DNA from: UBA4720 sp038227135
GTDB taxonomy: Bacteria > Gemmatimonadota > Gemmatimonadetes > Gemmatimonadales > Gemmatimonadaceae
Direction of reading: 5' to 3'
Assembly: GCA_038227135.1 (NCBI GenBank)
Contig: JBBRQC010000004.1
Location: 1-64,000 of the forward strand
Length of the DNA: 64,000 nt
Below the pieces are notes generated by a model. It was not told the DNA's origin. It saw only the letters and a list, made by a program, of their open reading frames with translations, and ran no database searches. Position numbers and translations under genes: made by a program. Every line of letters begins with the position of its first letter. Positions within the stretch are counted from its first letter, which is position 1. Positions 27,882 to 35,430 of the stretch are shown here, in pieces.

Positions 27882-28297
27882 TACATCCTTCCACGTGATT
27901 GGTTCAGCACGAAGGCGTGTGGCAACAGCTCCTGGAGCGTCCACGAAGCTTCCTTTCCATCGCGCGTGTAGCTGGAGACCCTGATATTCGGCGCAAACTC
28001 GTTCAGCACCTGCCTGCACGCCCCGCATGGAGGGGTCGGTTCCCTGTCTTCCGATGCGATTGCGATCTCGTCGAATTCAGTCAGCCCTTGTGAGACAGCA
28101 GAAGCCACCGCAAGGGTTTCCGCGCAGATTGCCAATCCATAGGCGGAATTCTCCACGTTGCAGCCCGTGATGAGCTTGCCATCCCGCGTCAGCAACGCGG
28201 CTCCAACTCGAAAGTTCGAATAGGGAGCATGCGCGTTGTCCAGCGCACGCATGGCCGCCTCCCTGAGGGAAGCCTTTGTTTCCGACCTGGTCGCCAT
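27881..28297 (-). CDS. cdd: Cytidine deaminase
   Basis: 138 residues, homotetrameric type. Deaminates cytidine and deoxycytidine to uridines. Zinc ligands are in CNVENSAYGLAICAE (Cys of CAE) and PCGACRQVL (two Cys). The start is ATG 28297, overlapping the deoB stop as TGATG; a longer upstream frame lies within deoB. With deoB it forms a nucleoside salvage pair. Confidence 0.95.
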   Translation of the reverse strand: MATRSETKASLREAAMRALDNAHAPYSNFRVGAALLTRDGKLITGCNVENSAYGLAICAETLAVASAVSQGLTEFDEIAIASEDREPTPPCGACRQVLNEFAPNIRVSSYTRDGKEASWTLQELLPHAFVLNQSRGRM

Positions 28298-29460
28298 CAG
28301 ACTATCAGCTCTGTCAGGAACGACGTGCCGCGACCTCTGAACGAGAGCCCGAACCACTCTGCTATCGTCGCCCCAAGGTCGGAAAACGTGTCGCGCTCAC
28401 CGAGGTCGCGGGGCACGACGCGCATGCCTCCGGCGAGGAGGGGAACGAATTCCCGAGCGTGATCTGAAGATGGAGTGGTGGGATCGTTGCCGTGATCGGC
28501 CGTGATGAACAGCAGGTCTTCCTCTTTGAGCCGGGATGTGATTGAGGGCAGAGCTGCGTCGAATTCGCGCAGCGCACCATAGAACCCCGCAACGTCGTTG
28601 CGGTGCCCGAACAACTGGTCGAAATCTACTAGGTTGGCGAAGAGGAGCCCACCTTCGGCGCTCGAAAGCCAATTCTTGATGCTGCGGATACCGTCGGCGT
28701 TGGATGCTGTGTGCGTCGAGGTGATCGACCGTCCGGCAAAGAGATCATCGATTTTGCCAACCCCATCGCGCGGAATTCCTGCAGTGGCAAGGGCGTCGAG
28801 CAAGGTTACCGACGGCGGCACCAGGGAATAGTCGCGCCGGTTTGCTGTCCGGTTCGGTTCGCCATTCTCGGCCACGAACGGGCGAGCTATCACTCGGGAG
28901 ACATCGTGCGGCGGTACCAGCATCGCCCGAGCCGCCTCGCACGCCCGATACAGCTCAGGCAGGGGAATCACATTTTCGTCGGCGGCAATTTGGAAGACCG
29001 AGTCCGCCGACGTGTAAACGATCCAGCCTCCGCTTTTGCGCTGCTCGGCGGCGAAACGATTCAGCACGTCGGTACCACTGCCCACGACATTGCCAATCAC
29101 GGGGCGGCCGGTCTCCCTGGCAAATCTCTCGATTACCTCGCCTGGAAATCCCCTGGGGTACGTCGGGAACGGACGCTCCAAATGCACGCCGGCGATCTCC
29201 CAATGACCTGTCGTGCTGTCTTTACCGGCTGACGCGGGTCGCATGCGGCCCCACGCGCCGGCTGCCTCTCCGCGGCGAGCGACGCCATCGAGCGGTCGAA
29301 TGTTGCCCAGTCCGAATCGCTCGAGTCGCGGAAGCCTCAGTCCCCCACTGGCCCTGGCAACATTCCCGAGCGTATCGCTTCCGGCGTCACCATAATCGGC
29401 AGCGTCGGGGGCTTCGCCGATACCAACGCCGTCGAGGACGATTATGACCGCGCGTTTCAC
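28297..29460 (-). CDS. deoB: Phosphopentomutase
   Basis: 387 residues. Interconverts (deoxy)ribose 1- and 5-phosphate, linking nucleoside breakdown to sugar metabolism. Alkaline-phosphatase-superfamily signatures: IIVLDGVGIGEAPDA at the start, GSDTLGN, KDSTTGHWEIAGV with the phosphoacceptor Thr, and LLFITADHGNDPT near the C-terminus. GTG start two bases after the alr stop. The salvage order alr-deoB-cdd suggests a shared transcript. Confidence 0.96.
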   Translation of the reverse strand: MKRAVIIVLDGVGIGEAPDAADYGDAGSDTLGNVARASGGLRLPRLERFGLGNIRPLDGVARRGEAAGAWGRMRPASAGKDSTTGHWEIAGVHLERPFPTYPRGFPGEVIERFARETGRPVIGNVVGSGTDVLNRFAAEQRKSGGWIVYTSADSVFQIAADENVIPLPELYRACEAARAMLVPPHDVSRVIARPFVAENGEPNRTANRRDYSLVPPSVTLLDALATAGIPRDGVGKIDDLFAGRSITSTHTASNADGIRSIKNWLSSAEGGLLFANLVDFDQLFGHRNDVAGFYGALREFDAALPSITSRLKEEDLLFITADHGNDPTTPSSDHAREFVPLLAGGMRVVPRDLGERDTFSDLGATIAEWFGLSFRGRGTSFLTELIV

Positions 29461-29462
29461 GG

Positions 29463-30539
29463 TTACGGGCCCGTGTACGTCTTCGCGACCCGGGATCTCA
29501 AGCCGGTGAGAAGCTCGTACGGCGACATGCTCGCGGCATCGGCCACGCGCTCAACGGTGAGAACAGTATTCCCCGACCGGCCGATCAGCGTGACGACATC
29601 CCCGACTTCACACTTTAAAGTCGTCACGTCGATCATCGTCATGTCCATCGTAACTCTACCGGCGATCGGGGTGATCGTACCGCCAACCAACGCCGAGCCG
29701 ACCTGGCTGAGCGATCGCGGATACCCATCGGCATATCCGATCGCCAGTGTCGCGATGCGCGCTGCACGCTCGACGCGAAGCGTCGCGTCGTAGCTGACCG
29801 TGTCGCCCGCTTGCAGGTTTCGAATCTCCACGATTGGAGCGCGCAAATGCACGACCGGCTCCGGCTGAATTTCCGCGCTGCTTCCACTTCCAACGCCGTA
29901 GAGAAAGATCCCCGGACGTACCAGGTCCCATGGGCTTCTACCTCTGCGCGAGATTGCCGCGCTGTTGTCGGTGTGCAGCAACGGCGGGCGAGACGGCAGC
30001 CGTGATATGGCCTCGCGAAAAAGGCTCTCCTGTGCGGCCATCGTCCCGTCGTTCAGCTCGGCGGAATGAAAGTGTGTGAACGCGCCCTCGGGCGGCGCCA
30101 GAGCGGTCAGCTGCGCGATCCGGTCGATTTCACGCCAGGGGATGCCAGCGCGGCTCATCCCCGTGTCGATCGCCAGATGCCACGCGCCTCCGCCCGCGCT
30201 CAACCACGCCTCGATCTCGTCGGGAAACCCGAGCGTCGGCGTCAATCGCGCTGCACGCGCGCGCGCCAGGTCGTCATTCAGCAGCGGAGTGAAAATGACA
30301 ACGGGCCGCGACACGCCGAGGTCTCGCAGCTCCTCGCCCTCGATTGCGGTGGCGACGCCATAGCCCCACGGCTCGAGTGGCTCGAGAGCACGCAGCGCTC
30401 CCCTGGCGCCGAGGCCGTAAGCATCCGCCTTGATCATCGGGAGGAGAGGCACTCCCGCGCGCCGCGCAACCGCGGCTCCATTACGCTGCAACGCGCCCAA
30501 ATCGATTTCGACCTGGGCGCGAGCTAATGTCGGCTTCAT
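29463..30539 (-). CDS. alr: Alanine racemase
   Basis: 358 residues. PLP enzyme that makes D-alanine for the cell wall. The PLP lysine is Lys37 in IKADAYGLG and the second catalytic base is Tyr250 in SYDATLR. VRPGIFLYGV and the C-terminal AGRVTMDMTMIDV are standard. First gene of the long minus-strand run, with a good promoter 25-53 bases upstream. It is unlinked to the division cluster that uses its product. Confidence 0.95.
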   Translation of the reverse strand: MKPTLARAQVEIDLGALQRNGAAVARRAGVPLLPMIKADAYGLGARGALRALEPLEPWGYGVATAIEGEELRDLGVSRPVVIFTPLLNDDLARARAARLTPTLGFPDEIEAWLSAGGGAWHLAIDTGMSRAGIPWREIDRIAQLTALAPPEGAFTHFHSAELNDGTMAAQESLFREAISRLPSRPPLLHTDNSAAISRRGRSPWDLVRPGIFLYGVGSGSSAEIQPEPVVHLRAPIVEIRNLQAGDTVSYDATLRVERAARIATLAIGYADGYPRSLSQVGSALVGGTITPIAGRVTMDMTMIDVTTLKCEVGDVVTLIGRSGNTVLTVERVADAASMSPYELLTGLRSRVAKTYTGP

Positions 30540-30568
30540 TGACGCTTCATTTACGATTCGGGTAGTAT
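30539..30568 (+). promoter_or_regulatory. Candidate sigma70-type promoter for mazG
   Basis: TTGACG (30539-30544), an 18-base spacer, and TAGTAT (30563-30568), which would start transcription near 30576, ahead of the mazG ATG at 30623. The -10 overlaps that of the alr promoter on the other strand. Confidence 0.5.
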
Positions 30569-30592
30569 ACGCCGGACCCCGGATCCCTTCAA
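30564..30592 (-). promoter_or_regulatory. Candidate sigma70-type promoter for alr
   Basis: On the minus strand: TTGAAG (30592-30587), a 17-base spacer, TATACT (30569-30564). The -10 matches five of six consensus bases. Predicted start about 18 bases before the alr ATG (30539). Confidence 0.6.
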
Positions 30593-30622
30593 GAAAACAA
30601 GCCTAACCGCGCATCATGACTC

Positions 30623-31405
30623 ATGGATAAGACACATTCCCTGGACGATACCCTTGCGCTGATGCGCGACCTGCGGAGGCGGTGCGAATGGGACGCCGCG
30701 CAGACGCACGAATCTCTTCGACCATATCTGATCGAGGAAGCGAACGAGCTCGATGACGCCATCCGCCTCCAGGACGACAAATTGGTGCGCGAAGAGCTGG
30801 GCGACGTACTGCTCCAAGTATTGTTTCACTCCGTACTGGCGGAAGAGCGCGGCGCCTTCGATTTCACGGCTGTTGCGGAGGGCCTCATCACCAAGATGAA
30901 GGGGCGCCACCCCCACCTGTACGGAGATGCCGCCAAGGAGCCGTGGGAGCGAATGAAATCCAGGCACCGTAAGAGCATCGGCGATGGTCTTCCCGCCGCG
31001 CTTCCGTCACTTCATCGTGCACACCGCCTTCAGGATCGGGCAGCCGGGGTGGGTTTCGACTGGCCCGATGTCGAGGGGCCGGCGGAAAAGGTAGGGGAAG
31101 AGCTTGGAGAAGTGCGTGCAGAGCTGCTTCAATCGCCACCCCCCAAGCCGGGAGCGCCGCCGTCGCTCGACGAGCGGCATTACGCCCTGGAGGAAGAGCT
31201 CGGCGATCTCCTGTTTGCGGTGGTCAACCTTTGCCGGAAGGCCGGCGTGCACGCGTCGATCGCGCTCGACAAAGCGAACGCGAAGTTCGAGCGAAGGTTT
31301 CAGGAGATCGAGCGACTGGCGAAAGAGCGAGGGATCGACGTCGCCCACGCGGGTCTCGATCGCCTCGACGCGCTATGGGACGAAGCCAAAGCCGCCGAGA
31401 AGTAA
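30623..31405 (+). CDS. mazG: Nucleoside triphosphate pyrophosphohydrolase MazG
   Basis: 260 residues with two all-alpha NTP-PPase domains, the normal MazG layout. Removes pyrophosphate from non-canonical or excess NTPs. The EExxE metal site is in LIEEANELDDAI, with EELGDVLLQVLFHS following; the second domain repeats EEELGDLLFAVVNLCRKAG. GRHPHLYGD and GVGFDWPDV are typical of the family. No mazEF toxin pair adjoins it. One of only three plus-strand genes. Confidence 0.95.
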   Translation: MDKTHSLDDTLALMRDLRRRCEWDAAQTHESLRPYLIEEANELDDAIRLQDDKLVREELGDVLLQVLFHSVLAEERGAFDFTAVAEGLITKMKGRHPHLYGDAAKEPWERMKSRHRKSIGDGLPAALPSLHRAHRLQDRAAGVGFDWPDVEGPAEKVGEELGEVRAELLQSPPPKPGAPPSLDERHYALEEELGDLLFAVVNLCRKAGVHASIALDKANAKFERRFQEIERLAKERGIDVAHAGLDRLDALWDEAKAAEK

Positions 31406-31472
31406 GCCGCGCGGATCAGAGCCCACCGATCACCATCATAGGCGACCGCACCCGCTCGTTTTACCAAAGAGC

Positions 31473-31787
31473 CTAGTCGGATTCCTCTTCGGCTTCGTCG
31501 CCGTGCTCCACGATGTCACCCGGCTTGAAGAGGATTCCCTCGAGTATTTCCCGCCATTTCTTGTTCCGCCGAAGCAAAAACTCCAGATCCATGCCGAAGT
31601 GCTTGAACTCCTCGTGCTGGGCGTTCCGCATAATCGCTCTGGCCTCGCGATCCTTCTCGAGCGCGAGCCGCTGCTCGTACCAACCAATCGCTTCCGCCTC
31701 CTCGATGAGCGACGTGATCATGCGCGCAAACGTGCGCGTTTTCGCCGAGAGCTCGCCGGGCGGCTCGTGATACTGGTCGAACCCCAT
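31473..31787 (-). CDS. Encapsulated-ferritin (EncFtn)-like protein
   Basis: 104 residues, two long helices. It resembles EncFtn, the ferritin packaged in encapsulin shells: DQYHEP near the N-terminus, then EEAEAIGWYEQR (residues 29-40) and HEEFKHFGMDLEFLLRRN (58-75). Residues equivalent to the EncFtn ferroxidase ligands are kept: Glu29, Glu30, Glu32, Trp36, Tyr37, Glu59, Glu60 and His63. The C-terminus is acidic (EHGDEAEEESD) and lacks the usual shell-targeting peptide. A strong GGAGG site precedes the ATG. It follows asnS by 31 bases; no encapsulin gene is visible nearby. Confidence 0.8.
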   Translation of the reverse strand: MGFDQYHEPPGELSAKTRTFARMITSLIEEAEAIGWYEQRLALEKDREARAIMRNAQHEEFKHFGMDLEFLLRRNKKWREILEGILFKPGDIVEHGDEAEEESD

Positions 31788-31818
31788 TACACCTCCGTAG
31801 AGCCGTGAGGAATGAAAC

Positions 31819-33120
31819 TCACGGGTTGAGCCGGTTCATTGTTCTCGGGAAGGCGATCGCCTCCCTGATGTGATGGATTCCGCAAATCCAGCCCACTGTT
31901 CTCTCGAGGCCAAGACCAAAGCCTGAATGCACGAACGTCCCGTACTTTCTGAGATCGAGATACCAGTTATACGCGTCGACAGGAAGATTCTCCTCCCTGA
32001 TTCGCGCCAGCAGCTTGTCGTGATCGTCTTCGCGCTGTGACCCTCCAATGATCTCCCCATATCCTTCCGGGGCGAGCAGGTCGTCGCACAATACCGTCCG
32101 AGGATCGTCGGGATTTTCCTTCATGTAAAACGCTTTTGCCTGCTTGGGATAGTTGTAGATGAACACCGGGCGGTCGTGGCCTTCGACGAGCAACGTCTCG
32201 TCCTCGGCGCCCAGATCGTCGCCCCACGTCACTGCACTTCCCTTCGATTGGAGGATCTTTACCGCATCACCGTAGTCGATGCGAGGAAAAGGTGCCTTTA
32301 TGCTCTCGAGCCTGGAGAGATCGCGCTCGAGCTCTTTCAGCTCGGGCTGACGGCGTTCCAGTACCCGGCCGACGATGTACGAGACGAACTCCTCCTGCAG
32401 CCGCATATTGTCGTTCGAATCGTTGAACGCCACCTCGGGCTCGACCATCCAGAACTCTGTCAGGTGGCGGCGGGTCTTGGATTTCTCCGCGCGAAAGGTC
32501 GGGCCAAAGCAATAGATCTTCCCGAAGGCGGCCGCCGCGGCTTCTCCGTACAGCTGGCCAGTCTGGGCGAGATACGCGGTTCCTTCGTCGAAATACTCGG
32601 TTCCGAACAGCCCGCTGCGCTCTCCGATCGCCGCGGTGAGTATCGGTGTGTCGACGAGAGTGAATTCGCGCTCGTAAAAGAAGTCGCGGATGGCCTGCTC
32701 GGTTTCGTGGCGTATCCGGCCGATCGCGCGCTGCCTCGGTGTTCGAAGCCAGAAGTGACGGTTGTCGAGCAGGAAATCGATTCCGTGCTCTTTCGGCTGG
32801 ATCGGGTAGTCGATCGGGCTCGGTCCATAGATGGACAGCTCCTTTACCCCGAGCTCAAAACCACCCGGCGCGCGAGCATCGGGACGCACGTCGCCCTCGA
32901 CCTCGACGGACGTTTCCTGGGTGAGCTGTCCAAACCGCGTCCAGGCGTCGGGAGACACCGAGCTCTTGACGAGAACCGCTTGCAACAAGCCAGTACCGTC
33001 ACGGAGCACGACAAAGGCGACCTTGCCTGAAGACCGGAGATGGGAGACCCAGCCACGCACGCGAACGGCTTCGCCGGCGTGGGAGGGCAGCTCTGAGATT
33101 CTTGAATATGGGGGAGTCAT
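31819..33120 (-). CDS. asnS: Asparaginyl-tRNA synthetase
   Basis: 433 residues, class II. Charges tRNA-Asn. The N-terminal OB-fold anticodon domain (about 10-100: VRVRGWVSHLRSSGKVAFVVLRDGTG) is followed by the catalytic core with TYRAEKSKTRRHLTEF-like motif 2 (FGPTFRAEKSKTRRHL), WMVEPEVAF and the motif 3 GFGLGLERTV. EHGIDFLLDNRHFWLRT marks AsnRS rather than AspRS. Start at ATG 33120, with an eight-codon upstream extension discarded. Its own promoter lies upstream. Confidence 0.95.
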   Translation of the reverse strand: MTPPYSRISELPSHAGEAVRVRGWVSHLRSSGKVAFVVLRDGTGLLQAVLVKSSVSPDAWTRFGQLTQETSVEVEGDVRPDARAPGGFELGVKELSIYGPSPIDYPIQPKEHGIDFLLDNRHFWLRTPRQRAIGRIRHETEQAIRDFFYEREFTLVDTPILTAAIGERSGLFGTEYFDEGTAYLAQTGQLYGEAAAAAFGKIYCFGPTFRAEKSKTRRHLTEFWMVEPEVAFNDSNDNMRLQEEFVSYIVGRVLERRQPELKELERDLSRLESIKAPFPRIDYGDAVKILQSKGSAVTWGDDLGAEDETLLVEGHDRPVFIYNYPKQAKAFYMKENPDDPRTVLCDDLLAPEGYGEIIGGSQREDDHDKLLARIREENLPVDAYNWYLDLRKYGTFVHSGFGLGLERTVGWICGIHHIREAIAFPRTMNRLNP

Positions 33121-33142
33121 TGATGATCGCGGGTAGCGCGGC

Positions 33143-33172
33143 AAGGTAGATCACGCTCGTAGCGAGTGTCAA
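33143..33172 (-). promoter_or_regulatory. Candidate sigma70-type promoter for asnS
   Basis: A perfect TTGACA (33172-33167), an 18-base spacer, and a weak TACCTT (33148-33143) on the minus strand. Predicted start just upstream of asnS ATG 33120. The spacer contains an imperfect inverted repeat centred near 33160. The remainder of this 194-base gap must also hold the promoter for the plus-strand kinase, but none is clear. Confidence 0.5.
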
Positions 33173-33314
33173 CCGCAGCGAATGCTCTTCGGGCAATGGA
33201 TTGGGGACCACGGTATTGTCCATTCGCTGTTCCGTTGCATCACGAGCCTCTGTACTATACAGGCTTCCCACGACGAACTCCGAGAGAAAGCACGCACAAA
33301 AGTCCTCCTTCAAC

Positions 33315-34811
33315 ATGACCCTCCGCGCCCGCCTCAGCTGGGGCCTGTTAGCCATTGCGGTCGTTCTCATCGTCCCGCTGATCCTTTCGCTGAGGTCGCT
33401 CGAGCATCTCTACGAGACGAGCCGCTTGCTGCGCGACCGGGAATTCGCCGCGTCCATGGTGCTCGGATCTTTTCGCGAGCGCACCGATGATGCGCGGCGC
33501 GCGGAAGACGCGCTGCTTTTCATACACGACCAGAAAAGCGCGACGCGAATGCAGCGCGAGATCGACGGACTAGTCTCGCTGACGGATTCGCTAGATCGCT
33601 ACCGTCTCGATCTTTCCGCGAGCAAGATCCGCAACTCGCTGGACTCGCTCCGCGCCGCCGCCCGTGACGAGTTCGAGCAGGCTTCAGCGGGGCGCGGCAC
33701 AGTCGCCGAGATTATTTCCCAGAAGCGGGCGCGTCCGGCGATCGCGTCGGTCGACAGCGCGCTCGGCGCGAGCGCCACGACGCTCCGCACCCGTACGCGT
33801 CGAAGAGTTGCCGATGCGACGAACGAGACGCTTACCGCCGAGAGGCTCGTCGCCGGAGCGCTGCCGGTTGCGCTGCTGATCGCGCTGGCGATTGGCATCT
33901 GGCTGCTTGGTTCGGTAAGCCGACCCGTCTACGCGCTCGAGCGGGGAATGCACGCAATCTCGGAGGGTGACCTCAGCCACGAGCTCGGGATAGCTCCGAA
34001 TCAGAAGGAAGAATTCGGAAGGCTCGCAGCCAGCTACCAGACGATGGCGAAGCAACTGGCCGAGCTGGAGCGGATCCGCGCGGAGTTCGTGAGCGTGGCT
34101 TCGCACGAGCTAAAAACCCCGATCAACGTCGTCATCGGATACCTCGAGCTCCTGCAGGAAGGCATTTATGGGGAGCTCGAACCAAAGCAAAAGGAAGTGC
34201 TGCAGACTATCACCAAGCAGGCGAACACGCTCACTCGGCTCGTGAAGCGCCTGCTCGACATCAGTCGCTTCGAAGCAGGCGGCGGAAAGGTCGATGTCCG
34301 CGAGGTCGATCTTCAGAAGTTCCTCATCACGCTGGAGAGCTCGTTCTCCGTCCTCGCCAACCAGCGCGACATCTCGTTCACGGTCAATCACGGCCAGGAT
34401 CTGCCGCGCAACGTCTACTGGGACGAAGACCGCATCAACGAAGTGCTAGGCAATTTGCTGTCGAATGCGTTCAAGTTCACGCCGCGCGGTGGCAAAGTCG
34501 CGCTCACGGTCAGCGTCCAGGAGAACAAAGTCGTCATCACGGTGACGGATACCGGAGCGGGGATCTCCGCCGAACAGCTGCCGCACATCTTCGACAAGTT
34601 CTTTCAGGCGGACAACCAGGCCCAGGCTGCTACGAAAGGCACAGGTTTGGGCCTGGCGATTGCGAAAGAAATTGTCGAGGCTCACGGTGGGAAGATCACG
34701 GTGGAGAGTAGTGTCGGTGACGGAACGACATTCGTGGTAATCCTGCCCGCCGAGCCCACGAGTGTAAGAAGGCGGCGCCAGGCGGCGCCCATGGCCGAGG
34801 TAACCGGATGA
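33315..34811 (+). CDS. Membrane sensor histidine kinase
   Basis: 498 residues. Two transmembrane helices (about 9-27 and 178-199) flank a helical sensor region of some 150 residues rich in charged and Ala/Ser residues. A HAMP domain follows (RPVYALERGMHAISEGDLSHEL), then His264 in SVASHELKTPINVV, then N, G1 (DTGAGISAEQLPHIF) and G2 (GTGLGLAIAKE) boxes. Start at ATG 33315 directly before the first helix. No response regulator adjoins it; instead a lipoprotein gene is coupled by ATGA. Signal unknown. Confidence 0.94.
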   Translation: MTLRARLSWGLLAIAVVLIVPLILSLRSLEHLYETSRLLRDREFAASMVLGSFRERTDDARRAEDALLFIHDQKSATRMQREIDGLVSLTDSLDRYRLDLSASKIRNSLDSLRAAARDEFEQASAGRGTVAEIISQKRARPAIASVDSALGASATTLRTRTRRRVADATNETLTAERLVAGALPVALLIALAIGIWLLGSVSRPVYALERGMHAISEGDLSHELGIAPNQKEEFGRLAASYQTMAKQLAELERIRAEFVSVASHELKTPINVVIGYLELLQEGIYGELEPKQKEVLQTITKQANTLTRLVKRLLDISRFEAGGGKVDVREVDLQKFLITLESSFSVLANQRDISFTVNHGQDLPRNVYWDEDRINEVLGNLLSNAFKFTPRGGKVALTVSVQENKVVITVTDTGAGISAEQLPHIFDKFFQADNQAQAATKGTGLGLAIAKEIVEAHGGKITVESSVGDGTTFVVILPAEPTSVRRRRQAAPMAEVTG

Positions 34812-35380
34812 AAAGGTTTGGAATTATGGTGTCCGTGGTGGCGCTGGGGGGCTGCGCCCAACTTCCAGTCGCGACGCAAAATGTTCAAAGCGATTGGGAC
34901 AGGACCCTTTACAACGCTCGTAAGAACACCGAGGGGGGGAACTATTTTGCCGAGGAACGCCTCATCGACGAATACGTGCGCGTTCACCCGGACAGCCGGG
35001 AGGCTAAGGAAATTGCTTTCTGGAAAGCTGTGTACACTCTCGATCCAGCCAACGAGCGTGGTTCACTTGCCGCTGGCATTGCGGCCCTCGACCAGTATCT
35101 GGCTTCGACCGATTCGACCGGTGTCTACCGTAACGAAGCGGTCGTGTTGCGTCGTACCGCGCTCTCGGCTCAGGGAGCTCCAGTGCGGAGTAATATCGGC
35201 GGCGCAGTCGCCGCAGCCGTCACCACCCTCGTCCCGGACACCGTGGTCGTTGTGAGCAAGACGAGGGAGGAGGAGATCACTTCACTGAAGGACCAACTGG
35301 CGAAAACGAAAGACGATCTGGCAAAAGTCAGCGCCGAGCTTGACCGCATCAAGAAGCGCCTGGCCAACCCGAGCAACTAG
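34808..35380 (+). CDS. Coiled-coil lipoprotein coupled to histidine kinase
   Basis: 190 residues. A lipobox (VALGGC, Cys16) indicates a lipoprotein. The middle part (about 28-110) is helical and repeat-like (ARKNTEGGNYFAEERL, YLASTDSTGVYRNEAV); residues about 150-187 form a coiled coil (EEEITSLKDQLAKTKDDLAK). It starts on the kinase stop codon (ATGA). This resembles the qseE-qseG-qseF arrangement, in which lipoprotein QseG activates the kinase QseE; sequence homology to QseG cannot be claimed from inspection alone. Probably a partner of the kinase. Confidence 0.78.
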   Translation: MKRFGIMVSVVALGGCAQLPVATQNVQSDWDRTLYNARKNTEGGNYFAEERLIDEYVRVHPDSREAKEIAFWKAVYTLDPANERGSLAAGIAALDQYLASTDSTGVYRNEAVVLRRTALSAQGAPVRSNIGGAVAAAVTTLVPDTVVVVSKTREEEITSLKDQLAKTKDDLAKVSAELDRIKKRLANPSN

Positions 35381-35391
35381 CTGCACATATG

Positions 35392-35408
35392 GTCGAGCCC
35401 CGCTCGAC
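35392..35408. terminator. Possible hairpin between convergent genes
   Basis: Seven-base perfect stem (GTCGAGC/GCTCGAC) with a three-base loop in the 50-base gap between the lipoprotein and recG ends. No T-tract follows on either strand, so it is a weak terminator candidate at best. Confidence 0.3.
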
Positions 35409-35430
35409 GGGACCGCTGCCGCGTTCAGCG

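Noticed and set aside
31473..31510. C-terminal encapsulin-targeting peptide on the EncFtn-like protein
   Set aside because: The tail is acidic (EHGDEAEEESD) and lacks the Leu/Ile-Gly pattern of known cargo peptides.
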